Source of the DNA: Vombatus ursinus
Lineage: Eukaryota; Chordata; Mammalia; Diprotodontia; Vombatidae
Assembly: GCF_900497805.2 (NCBI RefSeq)
Contig: NW_020954608.1
Coordinates: 11,986,589 to 12,050,588 of the forward strand
Direction: 5' to 3'
DNA: 64,000 bases
A program made the position numbers and the translations under genes. The notes under the pieces are model-generated. The model searched no databases, was not told where the DNA came from, and saw only the letters and a list, made by a program, of their open reading frames with translations. Of this stretch, positions 10,366 through 20,130 are shown piece after piece. Each line of letters begins with the position of its first letter. Position 1 is the stretch's first letter.

Positions 10366-10870
10366 AAAATAATAGCATTTAAATAGAGCTGTACAGTCTG
10401 CAAAGTACTGTATAGACATTGTCTCCTTCGATCCTAACAAAATCCCTGTATGGGTGGTAGAATCATTATTCCCATTTTACAGATAAGAAAAGTGAACCTG
10501 AGAGTTTAAGTGAGGTTAAGTTACTTGTTCAAGATCACACAGCCAGTAAGTGTCTGAGGCAGGATTTGAACTCAGCTCTTCTTGAGGAGCTAGGTGGCAC
10601 AGTAGATAGAATTCTGGGAGTGGAGTCAGGAAGACCTGGGTTCAAATTTGCCCTCAGAAAGTTCTTAGCTGTGTGTCCTTAGGCAAGTCATTTAACCCTG
10701 TTTGCCTCAGTTTCCTCATTTGCAAAAAGAGCTAGAGAAGGAAATGGCAAGCCACTCCAGTATCTTTGCCAAGAAAGCCCCAAATGGAGTCACAAAGAGT
10801 TGGAGACAACTGAATAACCATAACTTATTCATTCCAAGTCCAGTGCTCTATCCATCCACTATGCAATCTA
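10366..10870 (-). mobile_element. MIR, antisense, split by a SINE
   Basis: Left part 10366-10586: 'ataatagcatttaaatag', 'cattttacagataagaaaag', 'cacacagccagtaagtgtc', 'ggatttgaactcagctcttc'. Right part about 10832-10870: 'tccaagtccagtgctctatc'. Together they make one antisense MIR with a Mar-1 SINE inserted in its head. Confidence 0.8.
10587..10830 (+). mobile_element. Mar-1-type CORE-SINE inserted in MIR
   Basis: Sense copy: gagctaggtggcacagtag head, 'gttcaaatttgccctcag', core 'ctcagtttcctcatttgc', tail 'ccactccagtatctttgcc' then 'gtcacaaagagttggagac' and aactgaataacc. No clear target duplication. Confidence 0.85.
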
Positions 10871-11090
10871 TCTATGTCTATATCACAGATGCTTTTGGCT
10901 AACTGATTTAGATCAGCATGGGATTTTTGTTTACTCTGGAAAAGGAGTATGGTACCAAGTTGTTAAATGACTTGAGCTCTTGAGTTGTAGGTTGTGTATG
11001 TAGCAGGCAGAGGGATGGGAACAGCCTATCAACTATAAACCTTGTTCTTAAAAGAAAGGCAGAAAAGTGGGTTGAATCCTATTATCCTAT
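10871..11090. other. Unassigned sequence
   Basis: Nothing recognised. Confidence 0.4.
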
Positions 11091-11133
11091 ATATGTATAA
11101 ATATATATATATATATATATATANNNNNNNNNN

Positions 11134-11180
<47 letters not shown>
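11091..11180. repeat. (AT)n, 10-N gap, (AG)n
   Basis: AT array up to 11123, exactly ten N at 11124-11133, then an AG array to about 11180. The change of unit across the gap means the true junction and length are unknown. Confidence 0.95.
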
Positions 11181-11183
<3 letters not shown>

Positions 11184-11214
11184 TTATGGAATGTTAGAGT
11201 GTTAGAATTGTTGA

Positions 11215-11440
11215 TCTCATGAGGGGCAGCATGACACAGTAGTGACAGAGTTGGTTTCAGAGGCAAGAAGACCCGGATTCAAAGCCACTGAGCAAGTCAC
11301 TTAATTTCTCAGTGCCCCAGGAAACTCTGAGACTAAATTTCAGAGGAGATGCTAATTGCACTGGCAGAGGGAGTTTCTTCAGTGGGAGCTCCCTATTGCA
11401 CTGAAATCACAGGTCTATTCCCCTTCCATCCCTAAGGGAC
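11215..11440 (+). mobile_element. MIR-like SINE with alternative 3' module, copy 1
   Basis: Head 'gaggggcagcatgacacag', 'cactgagcaagtcacttaa', then a 3' module unlike MIR/L2: 'gagggagtttcttcagtggg', 'cactgaaatcacaggtc'. The same module is seen at about 11600-11690, 40990-41105, 42830-42930, 48700-48770 and 60010-60090. Confidence 0.65.
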
Positions 11441-11454
11441 CTTGGAAAAGCAAC

Positions 11455-11695
11455 ACAGAGAGAGTCAACCTAGGAGTCAGAGCAAGCTCAGTTAAGTCCT
11501 TCTTTTGACAAACACTGGCTATGTGACCCTGGGTGAGTCACTAAACGCTTAACTCTCAGATAATTTGTGCTTCCATGCTCAAGGTCTCAAAGACCATTAA
11601 GTTGCAGAAGAGATGCTGAACTGCAACAGCAAGAGGGTTTTTCCTCATTGAGAGTTTTTTGTACCAATGAAATCATGGGTCCAGAATGAAAAATA
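11455..11695 (+). mobile_element. MIR-like SINE with alternative 3' module, copy 2
   Basis: Directly follows copy 1 in the same orientation: 'ggctatgtgaccctgggtg', 'gtctcaaagaccattaagtt', 'agagggtttttcctcattg', 'accaatgaaatcatgggtcc'. Adjacent copies could be a tandem duplication or two insertions. Confidence 0.65.
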
Positions 11696-11699
11696 ACAC

Positions 11700-12560
11700 C
11701 CCCCAAACTCAATGTTTTCCAGACTCCCACCCAGGGCAGAAATCTCCTGTTATCTTCTTGGCAAATTGCTATTTAGCTTCTACTTAAAAACCTCTGGCAA
11801 TGGGCATTTCCTCATTGCCCAAAGTTGGACACTTCCATTTTGGGGCAGCCCTGAGCTTTGGTCATTTGAGTCTAAATCTGCTTCCCTCTACCTTCTATTA
11901 CTGGTCCTGGTTCTAGCCTCTAGAGCATCCCAGAATAAGTCTAATACCTGTTCCCCATGACAGCCCTTCAGATAACTGAAGGCAACTAGCATGTTCTCCC
12001 CAAGTCTTTTCTTCAGGCTAAAGATCCCAAGTTCCTTCAACAATCGTCAGGTGACACAGTGTTAAATCTGTTCTTTAACCTGATCGTGTTGCTCTGGGGG
12101 ACTTCCAGCTTGTCAGTGCCCTTCTCAGAGTATAGCACCCACAATCGGACCTGATCCTATGGTTGTTTTCTGGCCAGCACAGAGCACAGAGGGACTAGAA
12201 CTTTCCTGTTTCTGGATACAGCACTGCACCAGATCCATGACATCCTGGTTTCTGAGGAGCTCACAATCCACTAACACTCCTATGTCTTTTTCTGAATGAA
12301 CAGTTGTTAAGCCAAGTCTCCAGTGTCCTGTCCTTGGGCAGTTGATCTGTTTTGGACATTAGCACTGGTGTGCATTTATCACTATTACATGTTCATCACT
12401 GGCCTGGACTCATTGTTTCGGTCATCAGTCTTTTTAGACACCAATTCTGTTATCTAAGAAGTTACTATGCCTCCTAGCTTTGTACCATTCTCAAATTTGA
12501 TAAGCCTGTCTTCTATATTATCATTAGAACCACTGATAAAATGTCGAAAGGGCCTGCTTT
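11700..12560 (-). mobile_element. CR1/L3 LINE 3' segment, antisense
   Basis: The plus strand carries antisense CR1-type words in order: 'tacttaaaaacctctggcaa', 'catgacagcccttcagata', 'tcttcaggctaaagatccc', 'gacttccagcttgtcagtgc', 'gagctcacaatccactaac', 'cctagctttgtaccattctc', 'aaatttgataagcctgtc', 'accactgataaaatg'. The order matches CR1 3' ends known from birds and the mammalian L3 family. About 860 bases survive. The open frames on the plus strand are incidental. Confidence 0.8.
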
Positions 12561-12652
12561 GCTGATCTGAGGTTTAAGTAGAATAGTGTTGATTTAAAGG
12601 ATTCAAAAAGGGTTCCTCAGATTCAAAATATCTGCCTCACCTGTCATTGATC

Positions 12653-12734
12653 TGGAAATATCCACCATTTATCACTCATTTGGGTTAAGAATTGGTGGAA
12701 ATATCCACAATTTATCACTCATTTTGGGTTAAGG
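12653..12734. repeat. Two-copy tandem repeat, 43-base period
   Basis: Unit 1 begins at 12653 and unit 2 at 12696. Both read tggaaatatccac(c/a)a then tttatcactcatt and gggttaag, with a few differences. A local tandem duplication in otherwise unassigned DNA. Confidence 0.9.
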
Positions 12735-13180
12735 CTTTGAGGTCAAAGCCTCAGTGAAGGCATTGAAAATACAAATATGTTTTCCAAGAGAAATGACAAA
12801 TTAAGCTTTTATTGGCCATTAACACCTCATTGTGAATTCATTTATCAGATAGTCATCAGTCACTTTATAAGACAAATGATTTTATGGGGGAAGGAGAAGA
12901 AGAGAGAATCAGAGAAGGCCTCTAGTTTGGGAGTTAAGAGGAAAGGACAGACTTGGGAGGGGTATGACTTTGAGTACTCTGGGTAACCAGGAAGCATCAT
13001 GAAGGCACTAGGCGCATGGGATGGGGGAGGAGATCGTAGAGCATGGAGAATAAGGAGAAGAGAAGAAAGAAGGACTGAATGGACACACTCTGCTTACCCA
13101 GAATGTTACTCAGGGCCTGCTCTGCAGATGGGTACTAAGTGATTGATTTATCTGGCAAAGAAGAGTGGATAATTCATGTA
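12735..13180. other. Unassigned, purine-rich in part
   Basis: Nothing recognised; 12890-13080 is rich in GA. Confidence 0.4.
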
Positions 13181-13560
13181 AAATTATTCTCAGCAAGAAC
13201 AATATTACTGCAGAGTTTTAATGACATGGGATTGGGGGCAATGGATGAGCCAAAATTAACATGTATGTTTAATGACTCTGAGCTCCTTTGGAAACAGTAT
13301 GCATTTTAAACAAGGAAAGAATTGCCGCGTAAGCTAAAGGTTACTTTTTAGGTTGGATTAAAATACTGTAGTCAGAAAGATACTCTTGAGAAATCTCCTC
13401 TATCTCTTTTTATATAAGTCAAATATTAATTAAAGCAAATAAATTAGATGGCAATTATGTACAGTTGTGAATTGTAGTATGAAGTAGAAACACTACAGCT
13501 AATGGACATCAATTATGATTTGTCCAAATTAATTTGATATCCATATTGAGGTTAATATCT
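13180..13560. other. AT-rich unique block, possible conserved noncoding element
   Basis: About 380 bases with none of the dispersed repeats that fill the window, balanced strands, and many TAAT/ATTA words ('caaatattaattaaagc', 'gtccaaattaatttgat', 'aacatgtatgtttaatgac'). It has no open frame of note. This texture is common in conserved enhancers of gene deserts, but only alignment can tell. Confidence 0.3.
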
Positions 13561-13699
13561 TAAACACTCTAAGAATAAGAAGGATCAGATCAGTTAGATG
13601 AAAACAGCTGCTATCTCTACACACTGCTCAGCAATGAATACTACACTGTCTTAAGTGTATGAGCAGGAAACTCCTTACATGAATGTGGCCCCTCTGTTA

Positions 13700-13835
13700 T
13701 TTAGTAGAAAGTCCTATGGCACACAGAGGTGAGCAGAATCATGAAACCAGTAAGTAATAGAGGCAGGATTTGAACCTAGGTCTTCCTGATTCCAAGGTCA
13801 CACACTCTCCTCACTATACCAAAAACTGCCTCTCT
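13700..13835 (-). mobile_element. MIR head fragment, antisense
   Basis: 'aggcaggatttgaacctag', 'gtcttcctgattccaaggtc' and 'ctcactataccaaaaactgc' are antisense MIR-type head and core. Confidence 0.7.
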
Positions 13836-13892
13836 AATTATATGAGTGCTACTATATATGCTATAAATTTAGTTCTGCCTATAGATTTAGTT

Positions 13893-14137
13893 AGGGTAGC
13901 TAGGTGGCTCAGTTGATAGAGCATTGGACCTGGAGTCAGGAAGTTCATATCTGAACTCAGACACTTACTAGATGTGTGATCCTGGGCAAGTCACTTCATC
14001 CTGTTTGCCTCAATTTCCTCATTTGTATAAGGAGCTGGAGAAGAAAATGGCAAACCACTCTAGTATTCTAGCCAAGAAAATCCCAAATGGGATCACAAAG
14101 AATTGGACACAACTGAAAAATGACTCAACAATAAAAC
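13893..14137 (+). mobile_element. Mar-1-type CORE-SINE with target duplication
   Basis: Complete sense copy from 'agggtagctaggtggctcag' to 'aaatgactcaacaataaaac'. Perfect 10-base duplication agatttagtt at 13883-13892 and 14138-14147. Confidence 0.92.
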
Positions 14138-14164
14138 AGATTTAGTTCCCTCTAGCTTACCTGT

Positions 14165-14433
14165 TAGGCAGGTAGTATAGTGAATGGAGCACAGGACCTG
14201 GAGTCAGGAAGACTCATCTTTCTGAGCTCAAATCTGACCTCAGACACAATAGCTGTGTGGCCCTGGGCAAATCATTTAATCTTGTTTGCTTCAGTTTCCT
14301 CATCTGTAAAATGAGCTGGAGAAGGAAACGACAAACCACTCCAGTATCTTTGCCAAGAAAACCCAAATGGGGTCATGACAAATCAGACATGACTGAAACA
14401 ACCGAACAACCACAACAACAACAAACTCACATG
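14165..14433 (+). mobile_element. Mar-1-type CORE-SINE, same orientation
   Basis: Second complete sense copy 28 bases after the previous one: 'ggcaggtagtatagtgaatg' head, 'gtttcctcatctgtaaaatg', 'ccactccagtatctttgcc', tail 'gacatgactgaaacaacc' and an (ACA)n end. No sure target duplication. A frame of 90 codons across it is an artefact. Confidence 0.9.
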
Positions 14434-14554
14434 TTGATGTTAAGATTAGTGAGACTATTTAATGATATATTTTTTAAGATCTCCAAATACTACTGTGAAG
14501 TATTTTCGGAACAAGAGGACAATTCCTAATAGCAGCATTGCTTGACCACATTGC

Positions 14555-14690
14555 TGTGTTAGGAAGGCTACCAGGATAGAGGTGAAGTGACTTTCTGACC
14601 TCACTCAGCTAGTTAGTGGCAGGGTCAGGATTGGAATCTGGATCATGAGACTGAAGTCCAGTTCTCTACTTTACATCTCTTAAAACCAGG
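14555..14690 (-). mobile_element. MIR fragment, antisense
   Basis: 'ggtgaagtgactttctgacc', 'agctagttagtggcagggtc' and 'ggattggaatctggatc' are decayed antisense MIR words. Confidence 0.55.
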
Positions 14691-14864
14691 AGTCAGGTGA
14701 TTGGGAAGCACAGCATAGAATGGTAAAGACTACTGTGATATCTCCCTTTTTGGAGATAAAGTAAAATATCTTAAAAACTGTTGTTGGGGAAGGGGGGAGC
14801 AGAACCTTTATTGCATGTAATTATTATGTTAGGGGACATTAATGTGACCCACAGAATATATACA

Positions 14865-15030
14865 TGCTCTAGAATCAGAGAAAGAGAGTTGTAAGAGAGC
14901 TCAGATGCCACATAGTCCTGGAAAACAAAGTGACTTGCCCAAGAGCACTCAGGAAGAAAATGGTGGATCTGGGATATGAAACCAGGTTCTCTGAATCCAA
15001 ATCCAGCATTCATTCCACATACAACATTGT
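14865..15030 (-). mobile_element. MIR fragment, antisense
   Basis: 'aaagtgacttgcccaagagc', 'gatatgaaaccaggttctc' and 'ccaaatccagcattcattcc' mark antisense MIR core and head. Confidence 0.65.
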
Positions 15031-15089
15031 GTCCTTAGCAATGAGCCATTTTCTTTTTCTGACAGATTTTCACTGTATTTTTAAATACA

Positions 15090-15415
15090 GTATTCATAGG
15101 AGAGTGAAAAGACCACTGGACTTGGATTCAGAAAACTTGTGTCTGTGTAGAGGCCCTGCTACATATTAGCTGTGTGACCTTAAGGAAGTCGCAACTTTTC
15201 TGAGGCTCTTTTTTCATCTGCAAAATAGCAATAGCACATTATCTACCTCAAAGGGTTGTTTTGAGGAAAACACTCTGTGAGCATTAAAACTCTCTATAGT
15301 TCACTTATTATTATTTCTTAGATTAAGTGTAGTCCATCCTGGGGGCAGGAGGGGTGGGATTACATGATCCTTTAAAGTCCCTTTCAGGTTCATAATTTTC
15401 TGATAGAAACGGAAA
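15090..15415 (+). mobile_element. MIR, nearly complete, with a second MIR tail
   Basis: 15090-15320: 'accactggacttggattcag', 'tattagctgtgtgacctta', 'ctcaaagggttgttttgagg', 'tgagcattaaaactctc'. 15340-15415 adds the 'cctttaaagtccctttcagg' tail of another copy. Confidence 0.75.
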
Positions 15416-15484
15416 GAAAAAAATCAAAGATGAGGAGAGAAAATAGTAAAAAAGAACAGAGAAATTGATAAAGAATTTGTGGAT

Positions 15485-15880
15485 AAATGGTAGCTAGCAC
15501 TTATATAGTGCTTCAAGGTTTGCAAAGCACTTTATGTATTTTATCTTATTCAATCCCCATAATCCTGTACAGTAGGTACAATTATTATTGTTGTTGTTCA
15601 GTTGTATCCAACTCTCAGTGATCCCATTTAGAGTTTTCTTGGCAAAGATACTGGAGTAGTTTGCCCTTTCCTTTGCCAGCTCATTTTACAGATGAGGAAA
15701 CTGAGGCAAACAGAGTTAAATGACTTGGCCAGGGTCACACAGTTACTAAGTGTCTGAGGCCAGATTTGAACTCAGGAAGGTGAGTCTTCCTGACTCAAAG
15801 TCCAGCACTTTAATCCACTGTGCCACCTAGTTGCCCACAATTATTATACCCTTTTTACAAAGGAGAAAACTGAGTGACTT
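15485..15880 (-). mobile_element. MIR, antisense, split by a SINE
   Basis: The left part has 'ggtagctagcacttatatag', 'ggtttgcaaagcactttatg' and 'atcttattcaatccccataa' up to 15588. The right part resumes at 15837 with 'ttattataccctttttaca' and 'aaaactgagtgacttg'. Confidence 0.8.
15589..15836 (-). mobile_element. Mar-1-type CORE-SINE in MIR, with target duplication
   Basis: Antisense copy from 'tgttgttgttcagttgtatc' to 'ccactgtgccacctagttgc'. Perfect 11-base duplication acaattattat at 15578-15588 and 15837-15847 proves insertion into the older MIR. Confidence 0.93.
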
Positions 15881-16260
15881 GATTGATCTCATGTTTATGA
15901 AGTGTGATTTCACTTTCTCCCAGGGCATTAAAATAGGATCAGTGAAGAAGACATTATCTTCTTTCCAGATCTATAAGAACTATCAAGAACTACTCAGGTT
16001 GGAAGTATCTATAGCTGTGTTAACTCATCTCTTTTTAACACCAGAAATTCTAGCTCTGGTGGGAGCTGTCCACAGCTGAAGTTCATGTGACTCAAGGGGG
16101 ATGATATTAGCCCCAAATATTAGGCTTTTAAATGGTATCAGCAGGGAACCTGGGCTGAGTGAATCAAATATTCCATGTTCATGATGGGTCCTTACCTCCC
16201 ACACTGCTCCCCTTCATTTTCAAACCCTGGACATCAACCAATCAATTAATAAGCATTTAG
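15880..16260. other. Unassigned sequence
   Basis: No gene or confident repeat. The 82-codon frame at 15831-16079 begins in the SINE/MIR junction and has no recognisable content. Confidence 0.4.
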
Positions 16261-16262
16261 TA

Positions 16263-16458
16263 AGTGTTGTGCAATCAAAGGAAATTAGCTTTGGAATTGG
16301 AGAGTCTGGGTTCAGATCCTTCCTCTGCATTTACAACTTGTGTAACCTTGAGCAAATCACTTCACCTCTAGTGACCTCAATTTCCTTGTCTGTAAAATTA
16401 GTGGATTGGACTGGATGGTCTCTAATGTCCCTTCTACCATTAAATTTAAAATCCTATG
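16263..16458 (+). mobile_element. MIR-type copy
   Basis: 'ttggaattggagagtctggg', 'aaccttgagcaaatcacttc', 'ttccttgtctgtaaaatta', 'gtggattggactggatggtc' and a short tail. Confidence 0.75.
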
Positions 16459-16850
16459 AAGTACTGACTATGTGCTAGGCAAATACAAAAATACAAATAC
16501 AAACATGAAACAGTCCTTGTCTTCAGGGAGCTTATATTCTACTAGGGGGAATAAATGTTTACAGCTAAATTAATATAGTATGTATAGAAAAGAAAAAAAA
16601 TATACAGCAATAGAGAGGGAGTGGGATCTCTTATACTCCAGGATATCAGGAAAGGTCTCTTGATACTACATGAACCAAACTCTAAAAAGAGAGAGAGAGA
16701 GATATCCCAGGAAGTCAAACATTCCAGGCATGAGGATGGATGTGTAGTGGAACAGAGAGATGGAATGTTTTGTATGGGGAACAAGCAGCAGGCCAGTGTG
16801 GCCCAGTGTGGCACAGGTGCAAAGTATGGGGGATGGGAGTAGCACCAGCT
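16459..16850 (-). mobile_element. L2 LINE relic, antisense
   Basis: 'gtactgactatgtgctaggc', 'gtcttcagggagcttatatt', 'caggaaaggtctcttgatac', 'cattccaggcatgaggatgg', 'gccagtgtggccca' follow the antisense L2 3' order. Includes a short GA run at 16688-16702. Confidence 0.65.
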
Positions 16851-17014
16851 ACTAAAGATTCTTAGCCATGGCCCTAGCCCTTGTCAGAACACACACAACA
16901 ATGATCCCATCTAAAGAGGCAAGGATAAAGAGAATGAACATGTGAAGAGATCCCATTAGATTAGAACAATATTTTGGTTGGCATGATTGATAGATAATGT
17001 GTTATCTTAAAAAG

Positions 17015-17295
17015 AATGGTCATAGATTTAGAGTTAGAAGGGTCATCAAAGGCCATCTACTCCAACCCCTTCAATTTATAGAATAAAAGAAGTCTTAATA
17101 AGTTCCCTGTAACCAAGGACAATTACAAAAATGTATCCGTACCCTCAGTGCCTAGCATGGGTACTTTATATTAGACTGTGAGCTCCTTGAGATGACGGAC
17201 TTTCTTTTACCTTTCTTTGTATCTCTAGCATTTAGCACAATGCCTAGCACATACTAGGCACTTAATAAAATTCTTGTTGATGGACTTTCCAGTCC
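17015..17295 (+). mobile_element. MIR-like scrap, then L2 3' tail
   Basis: 17015-17100 has 'ggccatctactccaacccc', an antisense MIR-like word. 17140-17295 has the sense L2 tail: 'gactgtgagctccttgagat', 'tagcacaatgcctagcac', 'aggcacttaataaaattc'. Confidence 0.7.
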
Positions 17296-17339
17296 ATAGT
17301 ACATACTTAATACTAAATACTTGTTGAAATGAATTGAAA

Positions 17340-17475
17340 TGACTGCCTGAGCTGTCTAAAAGTGAAACTGGAGGTCTTTAAACAGATGTTGTAGATGGTA
17401 TTCTTAATAAGGTATGATTTGGGCTAGGTAAGTTTTGAGGTTCTTTCCAACTCTGAGATGCTGTGATATTGTGCA
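17340..17475 (+). mobile_element. CR1/L3 LINE 3' tail
   Basis: 'actgcctgagctgtctaaaa', 'ctggaggtctttaaacagat', 'gaggttctttccaactctga' and 'gatgctgtgatattgtg' follow the sense CR1/L3 3' end, including the degenerate terminal repeat. Confidence 0.65.
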
Positions 17476-18285
17476 AAACTAGGTACTTTATTTTTGATCG
17501 TTTAGTAACCATGCTAGATTACAGAAGCTTTTTGAAAATGCGGTAGGTTTGATTATGTTTAGCCAGCATAAAATTCAACACATTTATAAAAATAAGACTC
17601 AATGCCTCCACCAAAGGACTTTTTTTCCTTTTCAATTTTGCATTGCTCATTGTATTGGATTTTGGAGGTGAAGACAGATAAAAGTCAAAAAGAAGTCAAG
17701 CCAAACCAAAATGAAAAAAAAAATATACTTCTAGAATCAATAATAAAATTGTTTTTACTCTTATCTTTTTTTTTCTCTGTCAAGATCTCTATCATTGCTA
17801 AGAAACCAAAGGGAAAAAATGAGAGGTTAAGTATAACTTCAATGAATGGTTATTACATGAAAGCCACTTGGACTCAATATAATAGGCTAGTGCATGAGCA
17901 TGAAAACATGAAGGTTATTTACCAGGAGCTCAATTCTTCAAACATAGAATCTACTACAAAATACAGAAACCTGGGGGCTGCATGTTAAGTCACATGGACA
18001 TAGAGCCTTAAGAAGAGGCCAATGTGAGCATTGGCTCAAAGGCCTGATCATGTGCCATAAAGTCTTACTGGGGCTGTAGCTTCAATCACCTATTTTAAGT
18101 GATAAGGTTCAGTCGTTGGCTGTTCAGAAGTGGGAGCACTGGACAGATCATAGGCAGATAGGCCTCAGGGAAAGTAGACTCACTGTGAGTGAGAATGCTA
18201 TGCTATCCTATTTGGCCAACAGGCAGAACTCAGATGGAGCCAGATCCCGTAATAAGAGACTGTGGCTCCTTTTATGGTGGCAAAA
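17476..18285. other. Unassigned sequence
   Basis: No repeat recognised. A 128-codon open frame (17602-17988) is lysine- and asparagine-rich, follows the AT-rich composition, and shows no domain, signal or splice context, so it is not called a gene. Confidence 0.45.
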
Positions 18286-18289
18286 GACT

Positions 18290-19080
18290 GGGAGATAAGG
18301 AGTGTCTATGAACTAGAAAATGGCTGAACAAATACAGTACGTGAATTTATTGTTGTTGTTGTTCAATTGTTTCAGTCAAGTTCAATTCTTCATGACCCCA
18401 TTAAAAGTTTTCTTGGCAGACATACTGGAGTGGTTCGCCATTTCTTTCTCCAGCTCATTTTACAGATGAGGAAACTGAGGCAAACAGAGTGAAATGATTT
18501 GCCCAGGGTCATATAGCTTAAGTCTCTGAAGGCTGGATTTGAATTTAGGTCTTCTTGACTCCAGGCCCAGCATTGTGTCCACTGTGCCACCCAGCTGCCC
18601 ATATATGAATTTACATATAGGAATAAGGTACATGGCACAATTTCCTATTGTGCTATTGGAAGTGATAAAAGGGGATGATTTCAGAGTAATCTGAGAAGAC
18701 TTTTTGAACTGATCCAGGGTGAGGTAAGCAGAACCTGAATAGTTTATACTGTAATAGTAACATAGTAAAAACAAATCATTTTGAAAGAACTCTGATCAAT
18801 GAAATGACCAGCCATGATTCCAGAGAATTGATGATGAAGAATGCTAGCCACCTCCTGACAGAGAGGTGATGGAATAAATATGCAGAATAATAAACATATT
18901 GTTGGACAATATGTTGGACAAAATTTGTTTGCTTGACTATGCATATTGGCCACAAGCTTTTTGTTTTTCTTTCTGTCCCCCCCCTCCCCAGTGTATGCTT
19001 TTGGGGGTGGTATTAAGAGGTTGAGAGAGAGAAAACAACTGCTTGTTAATTGAATAACAATAACAAAAAAGGTTATAACT
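18290..19080 (+). mobile_element. L1-family 3' end, split by a SINE
   Basis: Opening word 'gaaaatggctgaacaaata' (the conserved marsupial L1 3' word), then after the SINE 'ggtgaggtaagcagaacctg', 'tgatcaatgaaatgaccagc', 'gagaggtgatggaataaat', 'tttgcttgactatgca', and an A/CAATA-rich end. The sister copy at 25255-25600 shares the gagaggtgatgga and gcttgactatg words. Non-coding. Confidence 0.7.
18350..18605 (-). mobile_element. Mar-1-type CORE-SINE in L1 3' end
   Basis: Antisense copy from 'tgttgttgttgttcaattg' to 'cactgtgccacccagctgcc'. At least 8 bases, tgaattta, are duplicated at 18342-18349 and 18606-18613; the duplication may be longer if a CpG has decayed. Confidence 0.88.
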
Positions 19081-19355
19081 AACCAAAGATTAGATCATAT
19101 ATAGAAATTACTATGGATTATGCCATTGGCACTTTTAATCGTTCTAGTAATTTTGAGACCGACACAATTAGTGTCCTTTAATGGAAATGGAAAGGATCCA
19201 TGTACAACTTCTACACTGAAGCAGGTAACTGCCACTTAGCAATTGTTGTCTTGCTAAGAAATTCCACCAAGATTAATGAATCTGAAGGATGAATGGATAC
19301 GGATCTTAAGAGAAAATCTATCCAGTAGAATTTGGGCAATTGTAAGCAGACCTGC

Positions 19356-19599
19356 AGCCCAGTGGATAGAGTGCTAGGCCTGGAGTCAGGAAAACTCATC
19401 TTCCTGAGTTCAAATCTGGCCTCAGATACTTCCTAGCTGCGTGACCCTGGGCAAGTTGCTTAACCCTGTTTGCCTCAGTTTCCCCATCTGTAAAATGAGC
19501 TGGAAAAGGAAGTGGCAAGCCACTCTAGTATCTTTGCCAAGAAAACCCCAAATGGGGCCATGAAGTGGACATGACTGAAAGGACTGAACAATCACAAAA
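19356..19599 (+). mobile_element. Mar-1-type CORE-SINE with target duplication
   Basis: Sense copy: 'agcccagtggatagagtgc' to 'aaaggactgaacaatcac'. Perfect 9-base duplication cagacctgc at 19347-19355 and 19600-19608. Confidence 0.9.
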
Positions 19600-19609
19600 C
19601 AGACCTGCC

Positions 19610-20028
19610 TTCTCTTTGATAATAGGTAGGCAAAACTGAAAAGATGTGATAGTTGCCAGATTCTTTAACCTTTCCAGGTGTCTTCTCCTATAATTTATAT
19701 CTAGCTGACCCCTCATTGGCAGAAGTTACTTTCAGAAGTGAGGGAGTGTCAGGGAGAAAGGTGTCAAGAGCTGCCTTGAAGTTTTCTGAACTTTGGGTAT
19801 GGCTTTTTGCTATAGAGACTGGAGTCAGTAACTCAAGGAAACAGGTTCAGAGGACAAAAGAGATGTCATTGGCCAACTAGTTCTTTAAAAAAAAAAGCCA
19901 CAAGGTTCATAATTGATCTTCACATGTACATAATGAATTAATTAATGAAAAAAGCATCTATTAAGCTTCCAAGGTGAGAGTTTCAAAGCTGAATGACTAA
20001 CACATTTATTCTATTACTCCACTATTAC
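19610..20028. other. Unassigned sequence
   Basis: Nothing recognised. Confidence 0.4.
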
Positions 20029-20029
20029 T

Positions 20030-20130
20030 ACTATTTATGTGCCTAGCACTGTGTAAGGCACTGGGGATACAAATACAAAAGTGAGACAGTGCCTGCCCTC
20101 AAGAGGTTCCTATTCTAATGGGAAGGGGCA
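20030..20130 (-). mobile_element. L2 3'-end fragment, antisense
   Basis: 'tatgtgcctagcactgtgta', 'ctggggatacaaatacaaaa', 'cctgccctcaagaggttcc', 'tattctaatggg' is the antisense L2 terminus. Confidence 0.75.

Noticed and set aside
17602-17988. 128-codon frame as a possible gene
   Set aside because: Lys/Asn-rich as expected from AT-rich DNA, no recognisable domain and no supporting context.
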